Of a DNA stretch of 64,000 nt, positions 55,898 to 64,000 are shown piece after piece. This DNA comes from Ficedula albicollis. Lineage: Eukaryota > Chordata > Aves > Passeriformes > Muscicapidae. The translations under genes were made by a program, and so were the position numbers. The stretch spans positions 52,150,138-52,214,137 of the forward strand of contig NC_021673.1 in the NCBI RefSeq assembly GCF_000247815.1, read 5' to 3'. How positions within the stretch are numbered: the first letter of the stretch is position 1; each line of letters opens with the position of its first letter. The notes under the pieces were generated by a model. It was not told the DNA's origin. It did not search any database and saw nothing but the letters and a program-made list of their open reading frames with translations.

Positions 55898-58513
55898 GAA
55901 TCCATGCAGTTAAAAATTGTAGTTAACCCTTATTCAAAAGGCACAAACAAATCCACAAAGGTCAATAATACTTTTTTTCTGCTGTTCAATTATAATTGAT
56001 TATAATATATAGGGTCAATTTATAGTAGCATTAATTATCCAGAACAAAAATTGAATCAAACAGTTTCTTAAACACAACATACTTGTTCTCCTATTGCTTA
56101 CACATTCCCTGCTTATGGAATATAATAACAGGTAAATTGTCAGGAACATTTTAAAACTGTGCAGGGAAAAACACTGCTTTGAGTTCTGATTCTTAAAAAG
56201 AATCTAAGAAAAACAGAAGTGCAACATTTCACTGAAAAGAAGTTAACAAATCCTAGTTTGGTGTGGAGGCTACAATCAGTGTGGGAATACAGATGTAATG
56301 TTTCTTTCAGAAAACACTGAAGGAATAAAATTAAACAATCCATAACCTGGACTTCTGTAGAGTGAGAATTCCAGTGGGTAGTTTCCAAGACATTTCACAT
56401 TCATTTCAGAAATTAAGAAAACTGCTGTCTTTAAAACAATATTCAAATCTGCCCAAACCTCATGGTCAGAAAATTACACAGCTTTTTGTTTCTATGAATT
56501 TGATGAATCACAGAAATCGAATGCAAACTATTGCCCTCCAGAAAATAATTACTAACTTTCATCTGTTCAGACCACTATAAAACCACATGACACTTAAGCC
56601 TACTCCAGGTCCACTGAAAGCCACACACTTCAGAACTTGTCAGAAATGGATAATTTTTCCCCTGCCTTTACAGATTCAGGATATTTCTATTAGGTTTTCC
56701 TTTATTTATTCTATGACACATTATGGGAAGACTTTTACCTAGAGTTTAATTTATTATTCAACAATGAATTATCCTGATTTTAGCACTTCATGAAAGAACT
56801 TAAATGCACTATCCATGCAACAATTTTGTACTGAGAAAATTTCTGGTTGCATTGATATACTCAGGATCTCCTGGTTTTCTTTCTTTTTTGTTCATAGAGA
56901 CAGCAACTTCACCCAAAGTCTTGTGACTTTTACCTGCCTGTCACAACACTTACATGATTATTTAACATGTTTTAATGTCAATATGAGGCTCCTGATTGTA
57001 TGTCTGACTTGTTATATTACTGTGTTGATGTGGTCCTTGTTCTTACTACAGTTGTCATATTTCAGAAACAAATCACTGGGAGTTCATTATTTTTGTATTA
57101 ATTGTTGATGAATAATTTATTCATTATTTTTGTTGTGATTTTAATGATGGGATGAGTAAATTGTAAAAGTAAATGGAAACCAGTACACCAAAGTCTTAAT
57201 AGTAGCACATTTTCAGCTCTTAAATTTTTTTTCTCTTGTAGCCTGTCAGGTAATTGCTGCCTCTTGTATAATGGCTGTACAGTTAAGAAGATGAATAACT
57301 TCTTCCTAGCCACATTTTTCCAGCATCCTCACCGGGAATGTTCAGTATAAGGATGTTGAAGTGCAGCCCTCTGAATCTGAACTTCATAGTAATAGCCAAA
57401 TATGTGGTCGAAATACGTACTATTTTAGAATGCCTTTAAATATTATTTGTTATGGCCCGAGACATCATTGTCTGGATATGAATGTGTTAACTGCTCAGAA
57501 ACACATGCATTTTTACTCTTGCTTTTCAAATTTTTATAAAGGGCAGTTAATTAATAAAGACTTTGCTAAAGAAAGTAGAGTAGTTCACCTCTCTTCAAAG
57601 CAGAACATGTTTTTCTTGAAGAAATAACCTCATTCAACATTTTATACCAGTAAGGTTGCTTTGGGAGAAATGAATGCAGGGGGGAGATTGACTTTCTAGA
57701 GATATTCTTTCATCCTTTTCATCCTATTTTTTTCTTTTACAGAAAAGATAATTATCATTTGTGTTTTTAAAATTTGTTTGTTGTGGCATTTTTTTGATAA
57801 AACCTCAAAGATTAAGTTCTGATTTCATTGCAAAATGTGAGAGTGAGAAAAAATATAGGTCATTTTAAGATCTGGGATGCTTAAGGTAATTTCTCCACAG
57901 TGAAAATAAACTGTAGGAATTTTGTGTTTTTTCAAAAATACAATTACTTATTCTAAAATTCTAAGGAGGTACAGTTAGGAGGTATTAGCATGAAAATGCC
58001 AATGAGACTGACAAATAATCTAGGTACAAGCTGCTGGGGAAAAAGAAAGAAGCAAAGGGGAAAGAATGAATGTTTTTGATAAACCACAGTGCAGGGAGTT
58101 TCTAGTTTTGTGTACCATGAGTATGGTAGTCTTTAGTCTTATAAGCCTATATATAGACCACATGTTTTCCCTGGTCTCTGCAAGTGTGTCTTGTTTCCAG
58201 TTTTCTTTATGGATAAAAATTTTCAGGATATGACCTATGCATATTTCAATCGCCATATCTCTTTGTCCAGTGTGTGTAATGGGTCAGTGCATTTAAATGT
58301 AAGCTAAAACTAAATGGCGAAATTCTTAGGTCCTGAGTCTGTAGGGTGATATGTAATAGCTAAAAATCAGATTCAGATGCAAACTTGAAATATTCAGACT
58401 TAGGGTTTCAAAACATAAGTAAAAAGCAATAATGACATCAGGTTAAGGATTCATACGTCAGGTTTTCTTACAGACCAGACATGGAAAATTTTGGAATTAA
58501 AATTGCATTAGAT
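55898..58513. other. AT-rich non-coding sequence, nothing recognised
   Basis: Chance frames under 100 codons only, for example 56815-57108 (plus). Confidence 0.55.
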
Positions 58514-58849
58514 TTACTTGAATCTCTTATTTCAGAATTCCGTAGAAAATCTTTACTTCAGTTTCTCTTGATTAGCCCTGCACTTTCTCAGAAAAGGGCA
58601 CCCAACCAAATTATTAATAAAGATCCTCCTGAATTACATCTGCAGCGCCACACATGCTTTTGGGGGATGTGATCAGGTGCCGTTACTTGAATCTTATTTC
58701 AGAATTCCGTAGAAAATCTTTACTTCAGTTTCTCTTGATTAGCCCTGCACTTTCTCAGAAAAGGGCACCCAACCAAATTATTAATAAAGATCCTCCTGGA
58801 TTACATCTGCAGCGCCACACATGCTTTTGGGGGATGTGATCAGGTGCCG
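58514..58849. repeat. Tandem duplication of about 168 bp
   Basis: Units 58514-58682 and 58683-58849 start TTACTTGAATC and end GTGATCAGGTGCCG. They differ by a 2-base deletion (ATCTCTTATT against ATCTTATT) and one substitution (CCTGAATTAC against CCTGGATTAC). Identical peptides in the plus frames of the two units merely reflect the duplication. Confidence 0.97.
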
Positions 58850-59696
58850 GCTAGGCAGCTGAACGATCAAAGAAACGGTCAGCCCATCACTCTGTCTGTA
58901 ATCTAAGACAGTGTAGCAAGAGAGAGGATATCATTACATTTTGCAATACATCAGGGACAGTAAAGAAATAGCCTTTGTGCTGAGCATTATGCGAACCCAG
59001 AGGTCTGGCTCTGCTCCAGCAGCTTATAGCATGTGCCGGCCACCAGGTTATTTGTAAAGCTAACCAAATTCCAGCTGTCCAGGAAACCAGTCCTCTTGCT
59101 TTGCCTTGATTGAGCTGACATCTTTGCATTAGAATCTGGGGTACCCATATGTCCTTTGGAGGCACTCCCTTTGCAGCATAGACAGAGTGACTGTTGTCCT
59201 CTGGGGAGATACTGCACATTTCCTCAGATGTTGAGCATTTAACACTTAGTTAACATGCTGTAATGGTACTTCACAGAGCAATTATTAAATTACTTTGTTC
59301 TACTGTAATGACCAATGATTAAACTTTCATAACACTGACATTACACGCTTTATTTATCAGGCTCCTATACTTATTAAATTATTGGGAGGGTGGGGAGGGA
59401 TCTTAATAGAAGTGAATTTGTGCAATTATTTTTCAAGGTCAAAAACTATATCCTGCTGTGAAAGCAGACAAACTACATAAAAATTATTTAAGAAGTTTTT
59501 AATGTTTAATCTTTGCATTGTTTACACTGTCTAAAAACAAAGCTTGAATTGTTTTCTGAAACATCTGCTTGCTGCCCTAAGAGAAACACATACACCGTCC
59601 CCTTTCCAGGGCCAGAGACACAGTATAGCAACAGTGAACTTGAAAATAGAATTACTAATTCAAGATGATGTGATAATGGAAATTATCACATCTATC
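58850..59696. other. Non-coding sequence, nothing recognised
   Basis: The first 350 bases are complex and moderately GC-rich, with two overlapping minus-strand frames (58887-59219) that lack domains. The remainder is AT-rich. Confidence 0.5.
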
Positions 59697-59950
59697 CTAG
59701 AGTCATAGAATAGTTTGGTTTGGAAGGGACTTTAAAGATTATCTAGTTCCAAGGACAAGGGCACTTTCTACTGGACCAGATTGTTCAGAGCACGGACAAG
59801 GACACTTTCTACTGGACCAGATTGTTCAGAGCACCATCCAACCTGTCCTTGAACACTACTTGGGATGGGATATCCGCCACTTGTCTGGGCAGCCTCTTCC
59901 AGTGCCTCACCAATATCACAGTAAAGGATTTCTTCCTAATCCTTGGACAG
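59697..59950 (-). mobile_element. CR1 LINE 3' end
   Basis: AGTCATAGAATAGTTTGGTT followed by TGGAAGGGACTTTAAAGATT is the antisense CR1 terminus. Rightward blocks CCATCCAACCTGTCCTTGAA, CTTCCAGTGCCTCACCAATA and AAGGATTTCTTCCTAATCCT continue the CR1 3' region. The copy is only about 250 bp, 5'-truncated, and contains a 41-bp duplication. Confidence 0.93.
59753..59834. repeat. 41-bp tandem duplication inside a CR1 end
   Basis: Units 59753-59793 and 59794-59834 share CACTTTCTACTGGACCAGAT and TGTTCAGAGCAC, with one difference (AAGGGCAC against AAGGACAC). It interrupts the usual CR1 order, so it followed insertion or is an assembly overlap. Confidence 0.94.
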
Positions 59951-60567
59951 GAATTCTTATACAGGAAATGTGCCTGGTATCAACAGTTCTGCTGAGAGAT
60001 GCAATATTTAACAAATAATCCCAACAATTAAATTCATTTTGCTTCAGCAAATGAATTGTTCAGCAAAAAAATAGTTTTGAAGCTTTAGATAGAAAATGTA
60101 CTCAGAATTTCCATTCCTTCCTATATCCAAGAACAGATGTTTACTCAAAAATTCCCTGAAGCAAAGTGGAATACAGCATGTAAAAATTTAGAGACCATAT
60201 TTTCCTGTTCCTTCACACATGCCCATTCTTCTGGTCATTGCAATGCAGACTAGGCCTCTGTATATTTTGCATTACATACAATTACATGCCTACATTATGG
60301 CATTACTTCATGGATAATCTTTCATTTGGAAATTAGTTTGTGTATTCATAATAGAACCATGAGATGATCATTGTTCAGCTTAACTACACAGCACCAAATT
60401 AAACAAAACAGCTCTGTTTCTTACCATAAACAGCTTCCAAAACCAAGTAACTCCTGGATCCATTAATATTAACTCCCAAATTTTAAACTTTGTTTGTATT
60501 TTCCTGCACCTCCATACATTATGTAAAAACATCTTACATTTATAAGCAGATTATATCAATATGTTAC
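59951..60567. other. AT-rich non-coding sequence, nothing recognised
   Basis: No ORF or repeat family is evident. Confidence 0.55.
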
Positions 60568-60698
60568 GATAAAAAAAAGTAATATGAAGGACTTGGACTC
60601 TGGGAGCTTTTGATGTTCACCTATATTCTGTGTGATAAAAAAAGTATTATGAAGGACTTGGACTGTGGGAGCTTTTGATGTTCACCTATATTCTGTGC
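60568..60698. repeat. 65-bp tandem duplication
   Basis: Units 60568-60633 and 60634-60698 share ATGAAGGACTTGGACT and GGGAGCTTTTGATGTTCACC. They differ in A-run length, AGTAATA against AGTATTA, and ACTCTGG against ACTGTGG. Confidence 0.95.
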
Positions 60699-62402
60699 AT
60701 CTACTCTGTTTTGAACCAAAAAGCTCACAACTGGTCATAAAATCTCTGCTCCTGAATCTTTGCTACTGAAAATATCCTAATTTGTTTTTGGCCAAAGGAC
60801 ATTCCTTCAAATTCTGTTTATCTATTGAAAAAGTACTTGAATATTTAGGGATTTTATTGATCCTTCTTCTTGCCAACATCTGCTGTCATCATGTGCTTCA
60901 GCTGTATTCCAGTAGACATCCTTGTATCACTGCTTCAAGGAAAAGGAGAGGAAAATACCAGCCAACTCAAAACCCAATTACAGTGCTGATTTCTGGAAAG
61001 CTTGAGAGGTTCATTAAGTAGTTTGCAACCACAGCTTGCTGGGGGAGTTTTAGCCTGTTAGCCACTCATCAGAGAAACAACTGAATAGGTATCCAAAATT
61101 TTTAAAATGGAAAAAATAAAATAGTAAAATTTCTTTGGGAAAAAAAAAAAAGAGGACAAAAATGGCATTAAATTATTTTATAGAATAAATCTCTGTAGGG
61201 AATAGCAATTTTCCTGATTTTCAGGTTCTGGATTTGGCGAACAGGAAGTGGACTGTCAGGAATCCCACAGAGATAGAAGGACTTGGAAAGTAGCGCAATA
61301 TAAAGTAGGCCAGATAGCCGAAGTGTAGCTATGAACAGTACAACTAATCTATATCATAGGTCATTACAGCGCAACCTCTCTAGAATGCTCTCCTGAACTG
61401 ACTCTGCATGCTCATTAGTGTGTACATGCACAATGTTAAAATAATGACACAGTTAAATAGATTTTGTCCTTAACTGTGATTCACTGTGTAGCTGAAAGAC
61501 TGAGCATGGCATATTCGTGGCATTTTAGAAATGGCAGAATAGTTTTTGCACCATTACACAATTTGACATATTTTCTACAAGCCCAAGCACTTCTCATACA
61601 GCATAGTAACATGAATATCTGATTAAAGAAAAAAAATTCAGAGAGCAAAACCAAGCGAACTAACTTCAAAAGGGTGGTGGTGGAAAGGAGAATAGGTCTT
61701 AATTGTAAGAAGCCTTGCAGAACTATAAAAGATTTTTAAACTAGGGAAAAAATCCTCTGTGTCATTCATAGGCTTTTAACTTCCCTTTGATGAAGAGGAA
61801 CACTTGAAAGCCTCCTTGTAGCATCTCTTTTTTAATAAATGGAATACTTTTCTCCAGTATGTTCTTGTAGGGCCATGACTCTCTAATCCCTCCTTTGTTT
61901 CCCTGTGCCCCTTCCACAATATTTCTTGACATTTCCATCTCTGATATCAGCATAAATTAAAAAGATTCAGGGGACAGTAATTACAGTTTCAAGTACTCTT
62001 CAGGAGAAGCATCAGAGTTTGCTGATAAAAAGAAATGCACTTTTTTGTAATACCCCTGAAGCACTATTGAATTCCTCATGGTGTAACAGCATGACTGGTT
62101 TTGCAGCGACCCTCTTTCTTCAAGCACACTCTTTCTCTACGTAGCTATGCAGGTGGCTAAGAAAATGTACAAGAATCAGTTGTAAGTTCTCTGATATACT
62201 TGGTATTTTTAAATGTCTTTTGAACAGATTCATGGAACAATATCAACAATGTAGCATGTTCTTCTCAGCCAAACCAAAGAACTAATTATGGCTATTCTTG
62301 CTATGCCAGTGGGTAAAAAAATCCAACTGTTATCAATATCAAGATATTCAAACACCAGGTGCTTTAAAATGACTGAGACTCTGCACAGGGGAGAGCAGTG
62401 GA
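60699..62402. other. AT-rich non-coding sequence, nothing recognised
   Basis: An A run lies at about 61140-61151. Small frames on both strands have no domains. Confidence 0.55.
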
Positions 62403-62505
62403 TATAGAATCATAGAACAGTTTGTGTTGTAAGGGAACTAAAAATATCTTCTAGTCCAATCCCCATGCAAGGAGCAGGGGCATGATAGACACTGGATCAA
62501 AGTGT
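62403..62505 (-). mobile_element. Short CR1 LINE 3' end
   Basis: ATAGAATCATAGAACAGTTT and AATCCCCATGCAAGGAGCAG match the antisense CR1 terminus and the block that follows it. It continues only to about 62505 (ACACTGGATCAAAG). It is more diverged than the copy at 59697. Confidence 0.75.
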
Positions 62506-62547
62506 GGTTATAAATATTATGCATCAAGAGAATATAGAGCTCCATAG

Positions 62548-63462
62548 TATTTTACAACTCCATCAGTGACCCGAACATCAGGAGACTCGGAAGCAAGTTT
62601 TTAGATGACACCCAGTTTAGCAGAGTTGCTCATACACCAAAGGGTTTCATGTGCTTTTCTGAAAGATGCCAATATACTGGAAAAATGCACTAGCAGGAAC
62701 CTCATTAATTCTGACGTGCAAATGCACACTTGGCACCTGTGATAGAAGTCTGACAAGTGCAAATGCACACTTGGCACCTGTGATAGAAATAAACCCATGA
62801 CTTGGTATAGAATGTAGACTGGTTGGGTGGGTAGCAGCTATGCAGAAAAGAGCCTGGGGATTCTAGACTGAGGGTGAGCAGTGTGCCCTCGCAGGTCATA
62901 AAAACTAACTATATATTGGACTACATCAGCAAAAGCACAGCGAGTAACTCAGTGGAGGGTTATTAGTTCCCTTTGTTTAGCATCTATGAGGCTGCATCTC
63001 AAACTCTTCATCCAATTTCAAGTCTCCTAGCTCATCAAGAAACTGCAGAGTCAAGTGGAGCATAACTAAAATGGTTAAGGACAGGAGCATATGGTAGTCG
63101 AACAGCGACAAAGATAATTGGTTTTGTTTACCCTAAAGAAGGCTGAGGGAGAGATCCAATTGCAGCCTTCATCTGCCTAAAGAGTGGTTGCAGAAGAGAC
63201 AGAGCAGTACAATGAAAGCATTAGTAGTAGCAGTAAGAAGTTGTTACTTGAAAATACGAAAATAATAGCAATAATGAGAGGTGCAACACTGGAACAAAGT
63301 GCTCAGAGAGTTTGTGGAAGGTCCATCCATGGAAATTTTCAAATTTCAGAGAAGAAACCTTGTGCAAAGCATTCTAGTTTGGAAGCTGTTCTGGCACTGA
63401 GTGGGAGTTTGGGATATAACCTCCAGAGGCCCCGACCCACCCATATATTTTTGATTCTAAAA
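62548..63462 (+). mobile_element. CR1 LINE 3' region in plus orientation
   Basis: The block order is that of CR1 read in sense. Near 62560 comes ACTCCATCAGTGACCCGAAC, then GTTTTTAGATGACACCCAGT, and an AACCTCATTAATTCT block near 62700. Later come AGCCTTCATCTGCCTAAAGA and GAGAGGTGCAACACTGGAAC near 63280, AGTGCTCAGAGAGTTTGTGG, and finally AACCTCCAGAGGCCCCGACC and TTTTTGATTCTAAAAT near 63462, a decayed CR1 terminus. Frames are destroyed. A 39-bp duplication lies within it. Confidence 0.75.
62711..62789. repeat. 39-bp tandem duplication
   Basis: Units 62711-62749 and 62750-62789 share CTGAC, then GTGCAAATGCACACTTGGCA and CCTGTGATAGAA. The second carries two extra bases after CTGAC. Confidence 0.92.
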
Positions 63463-63656
63463 TCCTATTGTAATCTTATAGGAACAATGTCTACCATTTA
63501 TAGCTCCCGTTCCTCCTGGAAGCAGGCTTAATGGACTTCTATATGCTAAGTCAGACTAAAAACCATAAATACAACAATTGTTTACTGTCCCTTTGGCCCT
63601 CATGAGGGTCCGTGTCTGATGCCAAAATACACAACTGGTGAGTTCAGTGTACCTGT
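63463..63656. other. Non-coding sequence, nothing recognised
   Basis: A plus-strand frame running from the CR1 piece to 63531 is a chance extension. Confidence 0.5.
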
Positions 63657-63784
63657 ATACATGGTTTGCACAGTGAAAGTGGAAGAATAGATCAGGAAGA
63701 AAAGAAACTAATGGAGTTTCATACATGGTTTGCACACTGAAAGTGGAAGAGTAGATCAGGAAGAAAAGAAACTAATGGAGTTTA
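63657..63784. repeat. 64-bp tandem duplication
   Basis: Units 63657-63720 and 63721-63784 begin ATACATGGTTTGCACA and end AACTAATGGAGTTT. They differ at about two to three positions (CACAGTG against CACACTG, GAATAG against GAGTAG). Confidence 0.96.
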
Positions 63785-64000
63785 TGATGCTTATTTGAAT
63801 GTCTAATCTGTTGAGGAAGAGAGATCAGTTAAAATTAATTGCTGCGGAAGTCCCCTCTCAGCAGAACAATAGAAAGACAAAACCTCTGGAAGAGGAAGAG
63901 ACTTCCTCTTGCAAACCCTGTGATTCCTCCTGCCTTTTCCACTTGCAACTTCAGGAACAGTCAATAGATCTTTCACCTCAGGAGACAAAGTGGGGACATG
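63785..64000. other. Non-coding sequence at window edge
   Basis: No feature recognised. The minus-strand frame 63803-63988 has no domain. Confidence 0.5.

Noticed and set aside
58481..58839. Two near-identical 61-63-codon plus-strand frames
   Set aside because: They are a by-product of the 168-bp tandem duplication. There are only two copies and no domain.

Overview
The window reads as a stretch of vertebrate nuclear DNA, almost certainly from a bird. It is AT-rich and contains no convincing protein-coding gene. The strongest clue to lineage is a set of CR1 LINE fragments: 3'-terminal pieces with the characteristic CR1 end, and reverse-transcriptase C-terminal remnants containing ALVRPHLEC and HWNRLPRE. 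CR1 is the dominant interspersed repeat of bird genomes and is also present in other sauropsids. The remaining ORFs are short, lack recognisable domains and look like chance frames. The window is best described as a gene desert or the interior of a very large intron.

Layout. 1-860 is a CR1 fragment (minus) with an internal 60-bp duplication. 3463-3905 is a CR1 3' end (minus) with a frameshifted ORF2 remnant. 5210-5740 looks like a solo LTR. 11256-12115 is an older CR1 (minus). 13448-14139 is 692 G in a row, flanked by a direct repeat. 15968-17308 is a tandem duplication of about 0.65 kb with smaller duplications nested in it. 19940-20190 is a small CpG-enriched patch. 26394-28041 is an uninterrupted CTTT tract of about 412 copies. 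42624-43852 is a near-identical tandem duplication of about 613 bp. 48385-48509 is a weak exon or conserved-element candidate. 55142-55877 is a second pure G run of 736 bases, also flanked by a direct repeat. 59697-59950, 62403-62505 and 62548-63462 are further CR1 pieces, the last on the plus strand.

Two patterns go beyond ordinary intergenic DNA. First, about twenty-one local head-to-tail duplications, from about 15 to about 670 bp and mostly only a few per cent diverged, are scattered along the whole window, including inside two CR1 copies. Second, both long G homopolymers have the same architecture: unique sequence plus an A run, then the G run, then the same unique sequence plus A run again. 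I read the G runs as probable sequencing or gap-filling artefacts (two-colour chemistry reports absence of signal as G). Some tandem duplications may likewise be unmerged contig or haplotype overlaps. Neither can be settled from the sequence alone.

I see no operon, CRISPR array, tRNA, rRNA or complete mobile element, and no sign of a new gene-encoded system.
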